The notes under the pieces are model-generated. The model had not been told where the DNA came from. It worked only from the letters and a program-made list of their open reading frames with translations, and made no database searches. This document shows, one piece after another, positions 16,101-24,908 of a stretch of 64,000 nucleotides of DNA; position 1 is the first letter of the stretch; each line of letters starts with the position of its first letter. Where the stretch lies: the NCBI RefSeq assembly GCF_918797505.1, contig NC_092798.1, positions 12,103,501 to 12,167,500 on the forward strand, in the 5' to 3' direction. The stretch is from Bemisia tabaci. Taxonomy: Eukaryota > Arthropoda > Insecta > Hemiptera > Aleyrodidae. A program made the translations under genes and the position numbers.

Positions 16101-19100
16101 ACATCAACGCTGATATCAAGAGTTTTTGGTGCGGAATAAACTCCTCTGATAGCTTTTTCAATGGAGCATCGTAATCCATGATTAACTGGCCTAGCCGAGG
16201 AAAGCTCTGGTCACTGGAAATTAAAATAATTTCTTCAGTCCACAACTGAACTAGTTTAAGGCAGTTGGAGAAAAGACACATTATGCATGCAGAACGGTGA
16301 ACAAATAAAAATATTAAAAACAAATTGATTGATAAATCCTAGGCACTACTGCAGCCCGACAACAGACTTCTATGGCTTCCGGCGATGGAAGTGCGAGTTT
16401 GTTCCATAGCAGTTCCATCGCTAGAATTTTTGCGACCACAGACCTCAATGGAACGGCTGATAGATTAACGTCTGTGGTCACCCTGAAAGGGTATTCAATT
16501 GGAATGGAACCGAGTTCTATCAATATCAATGCAAGCAAGAAGTCCGTGGTTGGGCTGCTGATAGATGTTAATGACCTAACCTAATGATGTTAACCCAATT
16601 TGAGGTAATGCTACACTTCATCAACATAAAAAGTTTCAAAAAGTTTTCTATCATGAAAATATTGTGTACAAGCACGGATGCTGTAGTAAGTCACCAATAC
16701 TGCAACACCTGGGAGAGTGTAGCTCCAATAAGCAGATTTGGAATGGCAACATGATAATCATGTAATATTTGGGAATATGAATGAAGAAGCGGTGATTACG
16801 GCTTCGGCAACCTCAGCCATGAACATAGGCGAAAAGTAGATTCCAGTGTTTTTTGACTTTTCTTTATGCGCACAAATTAAAAATGATGTATTCGGATTTC
16901 TTATTTGTAAGTAATTATTGCATTCTGGAGTTATGCGTGTTCAAATGTCTAATTTTAAAATAAACATAAGTAAGTAAAGCACTTTATACATAAACTAATA
17001 AGCTGATCTTATAGATCATATGACTTTTGCTTTAGATCAATGAAAGATTTTTTTTACATTATAAATCAAATTTGCAGTAAGATGAGTGCTCACCTGAAGA
17101 CAGGCCACCCCAAGGCAATTCCGGGACAAACAAAAACAACTAAAGCGAAAAGAAGACAGAGGATCTTCGAGAAACCAATTAGAACTTAAGTAACTAGACA
17201 ATAAGCTTCCATGGGACAGGGGGGAATAATCAAAAAATTGTAAATAGGATCTTTAAAAACTAATAATATGTAAACTTAGGCCTTCAGGTGATACCCTGTC
17301 ACGTATCATTCTACTCTGTCATTTAACAAATAAAATAATTGTTTGGGAAAAAAAAAAAAAAAGTAAGATGAGTGCTAAATTCTTCAACATTTAAAGCTGG
17401 TTATATGCCTGATTGTATGGTCTTTATATGAATCATGTTTCCAGTCTGAGATCATGGGCTGAATAAAAATGTATATGATTGATTGATTCAGTATCCACAA
17501 ACCTTTGACTATTGACCATTTCGTAAGCGGCATTGAAGAGACCCAAAACAGCTTTCCTGTCTTCAACCCGTGACAAGAGAATCATCAAAGATACATAAGT
17601 TGTGACGAGGTCGAGATATGCTTTGGTTAACTCAAAATTAAGCGTCTGGAAAAGAAAAGTTACTTACTTACATTCTTTACAAACTAGCAACAAAACACCA
17701 ACAAAATTGACTTCATTACTCATATTCAATCTCTTTACAGATGATTGGTCAGCCAGCTCAAGGCGTTGATCTTTTCCAGTGAGAGAAAAGGTATCATTTT
17801 GAGAAAAAATATGATACAATCATATGATAGGTAGTGTTACCAGCCATCATAATATAACAAAATTCAATTATATAGGATAATATCTTCGACAAGCATTGAA
17901 GAAAATCTCTTAACTAAAGTTCAAGAGTTACTAAATGCTGAAAAAAAAAATCAAGTAAATTGTCATTTTTATAATGCAGAACAACTATGTGCCCAAAATC
18001 TATTTAGTTAAAATGAATGGGTAGGTTTTATTAAGGGACGCTCATACAAACACTAATTCATTAAGACGCTACATTTAAGATGTGGTAATTCTAAGAGCAG
18101 AGCTCTTGAAGCTTTAAAACTCACAGCTTAAAAGTTTGAGCAATTACTATGCCAACAACAAGAATATCTTTATGATATCTCCTACAAAAACGTTCAAAAG
18201 TATTCTCTTGGAAAAATAAAATATGAGCAGAGATTTTGAAATAATAGAGTAGAAATATGTTTCCACAGTTTCTCAGTTTTGCCACTGATGCAAAAAGTGT
18301 CATTCACCTTTAATAAATGAATTTGAAGTAATGCATAAACAGAAGAAAATTGACATATTAGAGCCTAAAAACATATAGATGACCAGGGGACAAAACCACA
18401 TACTTCCGTTTGCAATGTTGCAGACTTCCTGTCACGCTTTCTTTTTTCTTGGGGATTTAGTCAACGTAATTTCTTAAAAACCTATTTGATTTTTCTTTTC
18501 TGTTAGAAGAATATTGTATAAATTTCAAGCTGTAAAATTGGCTTTTTTTTTTATAAAAAAATAAAATGGGAGTGCAGATTTTGAAATACCGCAAAGGAGG
18601 TACATGCTTCCACTTTTGGGCCATCTATGAAATCCTTCTAAGTCAAACTAGATGGTGAAAAAAGGAACTTACAATATCTAAGTGAACTCCGCAGGCATCC
18701 ATGGTTGTGAGCAGCTCGCACACATTGTCTTTGAAGTCTAGAAGATCAACAAACGTGTAGTAATACAGGGACAAAGACTTTATTATCTCTGTGCGGATTC
18801 CACTGATTGATTGCAACTGCAAAAACAAAGATGAAAATTAGGATGGTAAAGTAAAATACAAGACAATTCAATACAATATAATAACAATATTGTTGTGTGA
18901 GGAACAACATGACCTAAAAGACATTTGCCGCATGCACTGATGGGTAACAGAGATACTCTTTGTGTTGAGAAAGAGACAGGTTGAGTAATGTCTTCATGTA
19001 TCAACTGACATTTTCAAGAACGCACCAAGTTCGAAACCAAGAAAAAGAAGCTTGAATTTTTATTCCTTTACAAGAATTAATATTAAGGACAAACTTCAGA

Positions 19101-21069
19101 GACTATTTTGATGCTCACAGTATTTTTTCTGAACTTGGAATTTTTGAAAGAAGATGATTTACGACTAGTTAAATTCTAAACTACTCCTGCAGCCTGATTG
19201 TTGAAATTTATGTCGGCACGACAAGAATCGAAAATCGATATATTACACGGCGCATATAGGGCTATGTCTTGTCTTATCGTGCCGACATAGCCAGTTAAAG
19301 TTTCAACAATCCGGCTGCTGACTCATTTTATTCCACTAGCGCAACTTGATATGCTTCTGATTAACTCATCCCACTTGGCGGAATGTACATACTGAAAAAC
19401 CCAAGTTTAAAGGGAAAGTTCGGTAATATATATTAAATTTGGTGAATACAATGAACTCAGTTCATATAGCACCTTCATACAAGGAGATAAAATTCACTGG
19501 TGCAAATCCTCCATTTCAAGAAATAGCATTGCAAACGCAATTCGAAGTTTTACCATCCATTTTCTCTTCACTCAGAGCGTCAAAGAGAGTCTTTCTTGCT
19601 ATTCCTCTGTAAGATTTTTCAAATCTCATACAGCTAGCAATTTTATCTATCATCAAGTGCATTTCAGAGTGTTTTGAGAGAATAGCGGGGACTACTAGTT
19701 TCAACTGGGGACCCGCCCGGCAAGTGGTTGCCTGAAGTAGATGCGGAAATGTTGTCACAATGTAACTGCCAAAAATAATGTTGCGGCAACGTTGCAGCAA
19801 CGTTGTGGCAATGTTATTTTTGGCCGTTGCCGGACGGGGAACAACACAAAACTGCACTGATATGAAAAAAATGCAAGGCAAAAAGTCTATTAAGGATGAA
19901 GTTTCTTTGGTCTTCCAAGTTCATAATGCATGCGGTAAAATATGTTCGTGCAAGAGGGTTTAGGTGTTATCAAAACATAAAACGTAGATCACTTACTCCT
20001 TTGAAATCAATGTTGGGAAATTTTCGCACGATAAACTTTATGGAGGGTTCAAGGCTTTTGTCTGATAAGAAGCCAGGCTTGGACTTGGCGTCACCGCATG
20101 CCTGTAAAATCAATGAAATAAGATTTGAGACATAATAATATACGTTTTACTAAGAGGTTTTCGGGACAGATATTGGTTGAGACTGAAAATATAGGGACAC
20201 AGCTCAAACTAATCGAATTACATCTACCAGTCAAGCTACCTTGATTATTAGGTGTCTAAACCATTGGCATAGAATTCATGGGCTTTTTTTTTTTATCCAT
20301 GGAACACAATGGATTGGGATCTTTGCAGTTCGGGCCAGTTCAACCGGCCTAACCGCAGCCTCAACCCACCCTGGAAGAGCGGTCCAAGCGTTCCACTGGA
20401 ACGCATGGAACACACTGGAACGCGCCAGTGGAATGGGATAGAAAAGTGATGCGTTCCGTAGTGTACCTCCGCGGTTCAGATGAAAAAAAAAGCCCTCTAG
20501 AAAGTTTACATTCAGAATACTTGCCATCATGGTATGAAAAATTAATGGGAGGCCAACAACAACATGTAACCATTAGCATAGCAATTAATGTAATAATATT
20601 TTTCAATGTCTTGTCTCACAGACAATAGAGAAAATTAAAACTCCAATTAAGAGGGAGAATAACTCATGTCAATGGCTAACCTCAAGACCCACATATTTTG
20701 GTTTTCATCATTGTGGAGATTCCATTAAACTTTATTTCTAAATTAGAAAATGTGCGAGTACAATTCCTTGAAACTTTCATCGAATTCTCTTTCCGTAGGA
20801 AGAATATTCTATGGAAATTTCAAGCAATGAAGTTGGCTCAAGTCATTTCAGAGAAATGAAATACGTGCAGAACTTCTGAAACATTGCCATTCAGAGTGCT
20901 GGTTTCTTAGCTTAGCCATCCATATAAGTTATGGATACCCTGAGTAATGTCGAACAGTGCATACCTTTTTGATGTTATAAATGCGGGTGAGCATTCCAAC
21001 TCCCCTCACATTGATGATGCTAAGTTTCTCAGCCAGCTTCTGCTGGCTTGGTGCTAAAGGTCTCGCCAT
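1192..21069 (-). CDS. Hem: Hem/Kette (NCK-associated protein 1, WAVE complex subunit), 23 coding exons
   Basis: This is the scaffold subunit of the WAVE regulatory complex. It pairs with Sra1/CYFIP and controls Arp2/3-driven actin assembly under Rac at the plasma membrane. CDS exons (high to low): 20965-21069, 19997-20101, 18673-18816, 17503-17645, 16052-16213, 15008-15123, 13785-13995, 12931-13027, 11990-12152, 10926-11099, 10020-10224, 9174-9306, 8624-8743, 8328-8464, 7801-8048, 6821-6923, 5746-5974, 5330-5423, 4462-4625, 3786-3879, 2743-2960, 2163-2252, 1192-1305. They total 3369 nt (1122 residues), close to the roughly 1126-1128 usual for the family; all phases join and all introns are GT-AG. 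Signature stretches are the N terminus [16 protein letters not shown], the RLGQLIMDY segment (exon 5), [13 protein letters not shown] (exon 10), APREYL (exon 15) and [15 protein letters not shown] near the C terminus. No transmembrane segment is expected. Identity is very secure; individual boundaries could be off by a few bases. Confidence 0.96.
4161..4348. repeat. Inverted-repeat element, copy 1 (family M5)
   Basis: This segment lies in a Hem intron. Its ends are inverted repeats built on AAATCGCACACT (left) and a degenerate complement around 4333-4348 (right). It aligns with 38521-38690 in the same orientation, sharing the CGCACACT start, an ACAGTCT..TGC core, TACACTTTGAA and the GATTTGATTCA end. 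It is a non-autonomous DNA transposon by inference. Confidence 0.55.
4862..5060. repeat. Dispersed repeat, copy 1 (family M7)
   Basis: Intronic in Hem. It shares the pattern GACAAAGTTTA..GA/CTATTTTTAC...TTTCTTCTTGACTT..GA, then GAATTC.AA..TACT.C, with 10330-10530 and 19070-19380. The three copies are clearly diverged from one another, which indicates an old repeat. Confidence 0.45.
10330..10530. repeat. Dispersed repeat, copy 2 (family M7), with the empty site for a nested MITE
   Basis: Intronic in Hem and related to 4862-5060 and 19070-19380. Its sequence CTACTCCTGACTCATTTT at 10445-10462 is uninterrupted, whereas the copy near 19.2 kb carries a 128-bp insertion at the CTG. Confidence 0.5.
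15517..15769. mobile_element. 253-bp foldback MITE, copy 1 (family M1)
   Basis: The element runs from CGTCACCTTCCGGTCAAAG to its inverted complement ending in GGAAGGTGACG. The terminal arms (CACAAGCGCCATGCGACGTTT and complement) are almost perfect and about 45 nt long, and inner inverted repeats continue around GAAAATTTCACTGAATTTT. A second copy of identical length lies at 43168-43420. It has no coding capacity and sits in a Hem intron. The superfamily is not identifiable because no clear target duplication is visible. Confidence 0.8.
16349..16560. mobile_element. Candidate MITE with inverted ends (about 212 bp)
   Basis: Left end CTGCAGCCCGACAACAGACTT pairs imperfectly with the complement of the right end (GGACTT..GGGCTGCTG inverted). 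An inner stem pairs CCACAGAC with GTCTGTGG. It is more GC-rich than the surrounding Hem intron. Open frames on both strands across it are a by-product of its composition. Confidence 0.5.
17091..17361 (+). mobile_element. Retroposed insertion (truncated LINE or SINE) with poly-A tail and 15-bp target duplication
   Basis: The insertion is flanked by direct repeats of AGTAAGATGAGTGCT at 17076-17090 and 17362-17376. It ends in about 15 A residues preceded by AAATAAAATAATTG, which contains AATAAA. This is the structure left by target-primed reverse transcription. Only about 270 nt are present and no protein domain is readable, so the parent element is not named. It lies in a Hem intron, on the strand opposite to Hem. 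Confidence 0.8.
18391..18630. repeat. Inverted-repeat element, copy (family M6)
   Basis: It starts CAAAACCACATACTTCCGTTTGC and ends near the complement (GGAGGTACATG..CACTTTTGGGCCAT). Related copies occur at 31281-31528, around 35140-35215 (left part) and around 58523-58690. It lies in a Hem intron and has no coding capacity. Confidence 0.55.
19190..19317. mobile_element. 128-bp MITE, copy 1 (family M2), nested in an M7 repeat
   Basis: It runs CAGCCTGATTGTTGAAA ... TTTCAACAATCCGGCTG, with internal inverted TGTCGGCACGA / TCGTGCCGACA. It is flanked by CTG on both sides. Removing the element and one CTG restores the CTACTCCTGACTCATTTT sequence seen intact at 10445-10462, so the insertion boundaries are secure. 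A related copy is at 22065-22184. Confidence 0.75.
19696..19855. repeat. Foldback element with internal 11-mer repeats
   Basis: The ends pair imperfectly: GTTTCAACTGGGGACCCGCC at the left with GGACGGGGAACAACACAAAAC at the right. The centre carries three successive 11-mers (GCGGCAACGTT, GCAGCAACGTT, GTGGCAATGTT) at about 19783-19815, flanked by inverted GCCAAAAATAA / TTATTTTTGGC. It lies in a Hem intron. Confidence 0.5.
20280..20495. mobile_element. MITE with GGGC(T)n termini, copy 1 (family M3)
   Basis: Left terminus GGGCTTTTTTTTTTTATCC and right terminus GATGAAAAAAAAAGCCC are inverted repeats. The interior is GC-rich for this window and contains the palindrome GCGTTCCACTGGAACGC. A fragment of a second copy lies at 40840-40885. 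It occupies Hem intron 1. Confidence 0.65.
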
Positions 21070-22793
21070 AATGAAGTGAAAAATTGATTCCGCAGGACAA
21101 ATTTAATCACCGAATGATATCATTCTAGCGCTGCTCAACTGTCGGCAACACTTGTCATGAGTCCATCGCAGACTCTAATGATACCTGTGTGCAGAGATTC
21201 TCGACACGTAATAAGAGAGACAGAAACATACTTAAAAGAATAAAACCTCTACAACGATCGCACTTGGCTTTCGGAAGAATAACTACTTCAGTACTTTAAG
21301 GTTTAGATAAAAAAATTAGGGGTCCAAAAGTTAACCTCCTCTGATAGGTACTTGAATTTTGAAACTATAGGTAATGCTTTTTCAACTGATCACTGTCTTA
21401 GAACTGCACAAAGTGGGTTGAAAATCTTACAGTACGGCAGAAAGTTGTGAGCGTTAAAAGTCGGGTGAATTAAATTAATTAATTAAACAATTGACGGCTC
21501 GGTTATTTGTTTACAGGCGTTCAGCCAGCCGACTCCCATACGACACTGTTGTCAGACTTGTCGAAAAAATGGTGTCGAAAGGCAATACAAAACTACATTT
21601 TTCAATGGATGAATGGAATGATATTAAAAAAAAAAAAAAAAAAAAATGGGTGAATTTTAAAATTTCTCACAGTGTGTATTAAAAAGTCCATACTTGAAAG
21701 GAGATCCAGATTAATAAAAAGAAAAACTAAGCGAATGGGCAACGTTGTTGAAAATTCTCCGATAGAGCGCATTACGTTCTGCATGCATGTCATGTACTAA
21801 GAATTGCATAGATTAGAAATTGAAGGCAATTTAAAAAAATTATTATTACTAACTTATAATGAACTAAGCCTCCCCCTGTAGGTTTTTGTACGAACGGCGT
21901 TCCATACTAAACCTCTGAATTTTTCAACCAGTATGGTCGAAATTTTTATTCCATTAAAATATTAATTTATCACCACTCTGACAGCTCTTTAAATCAATAA
22001 GATTTTTAAAGACTAGGCTGCTGGAGACCTCTTAGATTACTTTCCCTCTTTTCCTGTATGCCCAGCGGGCCGATTATTAAAATTTAAACCAGCCCTATAA
22101 GACATCGAATTGCGATATATTGCATGGTTGAGATAGAGCTGTGTCTTGTCGTGTCGGGCTGACATAGTTTCAATAATCGGGCCGCAGGATGAGGAATCAC
22201 ATAGTTACAACAAAAGTGGATGGTAGGTAATCTGAAACGGGCTGTAGCAATTGTTTCTTTGGTGTTCCAAGGAGTTTTGACCATTGAAAACTCTAATTCC
22301 GATTTTACACCCGACTACTAGCATCTCTTTTTCCATGGACTGAAGCAGGACTTGCGCATGTTTCGCTTCAAAACATAATTTGAAATCTACTAGAGTTGTT
22401 TTATAAATATAAATTCAGATTCCAAAAAAGTTAAATTTTTTTACAGAATTCCTGGTAAAATTTAAAGTCCATAACGCCCAAAAGTAAGGGCAAAAAGTCA
22501 GGGATTAACAACTCCCCTCTCCATCAGTGGTGTTGGTTGATGAAATACTTGAGCTAAACTTGTACTATAACTTGAATTTTTTTGTTTCTTTGGCTTTTTT
22601 TGAAACAAGTGTTTACTTCTGTGGATCCACCTTTTTTACAACAGTCAAAGTAAAACTCAAAAACCAATAAAAATTGAAGCGAGTAAACAATGCTTTAAAA
22701 AATGGCTAGATTTTGAGCAGATATGAAAATATTAGAGAGGGATAGTCAGAATAATACAATTGTTATTCAAAATTTAAAACAGTCTTTTTTAAT
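21070..22793. other. Spacer between Hem start and next transcript end
   Basis: This lies upstream of the Hem ATG, so Hem promoter and 5' UTR sequence should be here, but no core-promoter motif can be singled out. It contains a run of 21 A residues (21626-21646) and an M2 MITE copy (22065-22184). A plus-strand ORF (21491-21682) ends shortly after the poly-A run and is not convincing. No other gene is seen. Confidence 0.5.
22065..22184. mobile_element. MITE, copy 2 (family M2)
   Basis: It runs GCGGGCCGATTATT ... AATAATCGGGCCGC, with a core resembling 19190-19317 (both contain a CGATATATT-type centre and GCT.TGTCTTGTC). It is diverged from copy 1 in the termini. No clear target duplication is seen. 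Confidence 0.55.
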
Positions 22794-22799
22794 TTTATT
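22794..22799 (-). promoter_or_regulatory. Candidate polyadenylation signal (AATAAA, minus strand)
   Basis: TTTATT on the plus strand reads AATAAA on the minus strand, 254 nt beyond the stop codon of the 379-codon ORF. It is placed sensibly for that transcript, but such hexamers are common in AT-rich DNA. Confidence 0.35.
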
Positions 22800-23052
22800 A
22801 CATAAATAACAAAGAGGGTTACAAAAACTTCATCAAACCTTGATTTTTAAAAAAATTAATATTCATGATTTCTACAAAAAATTTCACTTAAAATAAAAAG
22901 GTTTAAAATCATATGAGATAAGGAAGCGTCAAATAAGAAAGAGCAAATCAGTCAGATAAAAATTCAGCGCAGTCCAGACAGTGTAGGTTTTCTCCATCAA
23001 GAACAAGACAAAAATAAGTATGAAAGTATAAATTTTGCAGCTATCACAATCT

Positions 23053-24192
23053 TCAAGAATAATGAGAGGACCTATCTTCTTTCTTACACTGATTAGAACT
23101 CTCGTCTTTTATGCTTTGTTTGGAGTCATCGGAATGTTTATCTTCCTTTTTGGAAGGTTTAGGGGGAAGACTGGGGTTTTTACACTGATTTTCTTCTTTT
23201 TTGCCCTGACTAGAGTTGTTAGAGGAATTCTCCTCTTTTATGGACTGATTGGAGTTACTTGGATAAGTTTCTTCTCTTTCGCTCTGGTTTGGCTTAATAG
23301 GACTATCCTCTTCTCTCTTGCACTGACTTTGCTGGATAGAATTATCATGTCCCTGACACTGCGCGACTACATTATCACAAGGTTTCCCAGGTGTCACTAT
23401 GACTCTTTTGTTGGCCTTATCAAACGTCATACAAACTCGTGGAATTATCCCTTGTAACTTTTTATGCATCTCAGCAACATTATTTTTAAGGCCATTGAGC
23501 TTATGAAGCAGTATACACGGTTTCTCATAACCTGGTTTGCCTTCCAGCGACTTGCATTTACCGAGCATCTTGTCACAGAGGCTTTCATTTCCAACAACTT
23601 TTGACAAGCACGGGACACTCTCTTTGATTTTATCCACGAGTGCCGCCATGGAGATCTGCGTTCCGCAAGTGTGCGGCTCACAATATTCAGAGGATTTAGT
23701 AGTTGGGGGCATAAGAACCTTGACGCTTGAGTCCTCGTGGGCTGCTTGCGTGGTATCAGATGGCCTGTTAAAGATGCTTGTCACCGATTGAATTGCGTTC
23801 TGTATTTTGGCCACTATTGTGTTTGAGGGGTCGCATGAAACGAAAGAAACAGGCTCCTGAAGATCGCAGTCGCAAAACTCATCATCATCGTTTTCAACGT
23901 CAATCATTTTGTTCACTGAAGTAGATGCAGCAGCGATTTTTTCCTTTGATTCGTTATTTGCAGTTTCTGATGGAGTGTTGTTTCTGGGACACTTTGATTT
24001 GGTTGTTGACATCTTTCCCTTGCATGCAGACCTACTAGCCCCACACAGTCCACAAATTTTCGGGAAGTACTTACGACACCATGAACGGCAAGCTGCTAAG
24101 TCACAATTCAAGTAGCAACCAGTGGAGAATTTACAACAAGTCATTGTAAAGAATGAACTCCTCTCGGGAAGTCTTATTAAAAACTGGTTCAC
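23053..24192 (-). CDS. Uncharacterised Cys-rich protein with Ser/Lys/Glu-rich repeat tail (379 aa)
   Basis: I do not recognise this protein. It is one uninterrupted frame, far longer than chance ORFs here. The first ~80 residues are very Cys-rich (CC, CYLNCDLAAC, SWC, CGLC, SAC); translation may start at the internal MTCC (residue 17). A Ser/Thr-rich linker with an acidic patch (DVENDDDEF) follows, then a middle part with spaced Cys (CEPHTC, CLSKVV, CDKMLGKC). The last ~100 residues are hydrophilic, with degenerate repeats of the type NQS(E/K)REE / SIKEENS / KKEE. No transmembrane segment is obvious. It lies between the Hem start and SFSWAP stop, same strand as both. No upstream intron was identified, so it may be single-exon. 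It could be a lineage-restricted gene or a domesticated element. Function unknown. Confidence 0.6.
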   Translation of the reverse strand: MNQFLIRLPERSSFFTMTCCKFSTGCYLNCDLAACRSWCRKYFPKICGLCGASRSACKGKMSTTKSKCPRNNTPSETANNESKEKIAAASTSVNKMIDVENDDDEFCDCDLQEPVSFVSCDPSNTIVAKIQNAIQSVTSIFNRPSDTTQAAHEDSSVKVLMPPTTKSSEYCEPHTCGTQISMAALVDKIKESVPCLSKVVGNESLCDKMLGKCKSLEGKPGYEKPCILLHKLNGLKNNVAEMHKKLQGIIPRVCMTFDKANKRVIVTPGKPCDNVVAQCQGHDNSIQQSQCKREEDSPIKPNQSEREETYPSNSNQSIKEENSSNNSSQGKKEENQCKNPSLPPKPSKKEDKHSDDSKQSIKDESSNQCKKEDRSSHYS

Positions 24193-24286
24193 ATTTGTAA
24201 TAGAGGTAAAAAAATTAAGCTTGCTGTTGACAGTTTTTTCTTGCCCAACGAAAAAAGGATAAAACCCTCATTAAGAAATTACATAG

Positions 24287-24292
24287 TTTATT
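24287..24292 (-). promoter_or_regulatory. Candidate polyadenylation signal for SFSWAP or the 93-codon ORF
   Basis: TTTATT on the plus strand gives AATAAA on the minus strand. It lies about 400 nt past the SFSWAP stop and 32 nt past the stop of the small ORF at 24324-24605, so it could end either transcript. Confidence 0.35.
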
Positions 24293-24323
24293 TCGAGACT
24301 AAATTAAAATCTTGAATGCTTAG

Positions 24324-24605
24324 TTAACACACAGAGTCAGTGGAATGAGAAGAGTAAGTTGAGATGGAAGTCTGACGTTTCTTTAAGTCTCTTTCCTTGG
24401 CCGCTGGGCAGCGTTTACCCGCTGATGATCTTGGAGGCGGTGTATAGCGCTTACCTCTACACGAGATTCTGATTTGCGGCAACTGGTCGAGCGCTTGGAG
24501 AATGCAATGAACCAGGTAGCGGATGGTGTTCATGATCCCTTCATAGTCGTCCCAGACGCTTCTTTGGGACTCAGCACAATGCCCACATTGCATTATAGCC
24601 TTCAA
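24324..24605 (-). CDS. Small Cys-containing ORF (93 codons), possibly in the SFSWAP 3' UTR
   Basis: The ORF starts MKAIMQCGHCAE, continues with a helical-looking middle (MNTIRYLVHCILQALDQL) and ends in a basic, Ser-rich tail. It begins only 84 nt past the SFSWAP stop codon on the same strand, so it may sit in SFSWAP 3' UTR. It may instead be a separate short gene, or a 5' exon of the Cys-rich gene at 23053-24192. No homology is recognised; it is a weak call. Confidence 0.3.
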   Translation of the reverse strand: MKAIMQCGHCAESQRSVWDDYEGIMNTIRYLVHCILQALDQLPQIRISCRGKRYTPPPRSSAGKRCPAAKERDLKKRQTSISTYSSHSTDSVC

Positions 24606-24688
24606 ACAATTAAAAGAAGTACCTGGTAGGCTTACATTATGCCATTGACATTTTGCAATTCAATTATAATAAAGGCAGGAGATCAGTC

Positions 24689-24908
24689 TTAACTTGAACT
24701 TGAGGAACTGTCAGATTCCGAATCGTAACTAGATGAACTGGAGGAACTGCGGTGCTTTGATTTCTTTTCGTGGCGTCGTTTGGTTTTGCTAGAGTGTCTA
24801 TGACGCTTGTGCGAATGTTTCTGAGATTCACTGCGAGAGTGTTTTTTAGAGTGTTTTCTGTGCTGGTCTGACTTGTGACGACTCTTATGACTGCTTTTGG
24901 AATGAGAT
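24689..24908 (-). CDS. su(w[a]): SFSWAP last exon: RS/KH-rich tail
   Basis: The exon encodes about 72 residues of alternating Ser with His, Lys and Arg ([20 protein letters not shown] type), then [13 protein letters not shown] and a final Ser run before TAA at 24689-24691. RS-like tails mediate contacts with other splicing factors and nuclear-speckle targeting. The acceptor is at 24909-24910. Confidence 0.88.

Noticed and set aside
21491..21682. Short plus-strand ORF (MTARLF...) running into poly-A
   Set aside because: Ends in Lys from the poly-A tract, no homology, and sits where Hem promoter or 5' UTR is expected.
23035..23457. Plus-strand 140-codon frame rich in Phe/Leu
   Set aside because: It is the antisense of the repeat tail of the 379-codon minus-strand ORF; its hydrophobic look follows from the complement of Lys/Glu codons.
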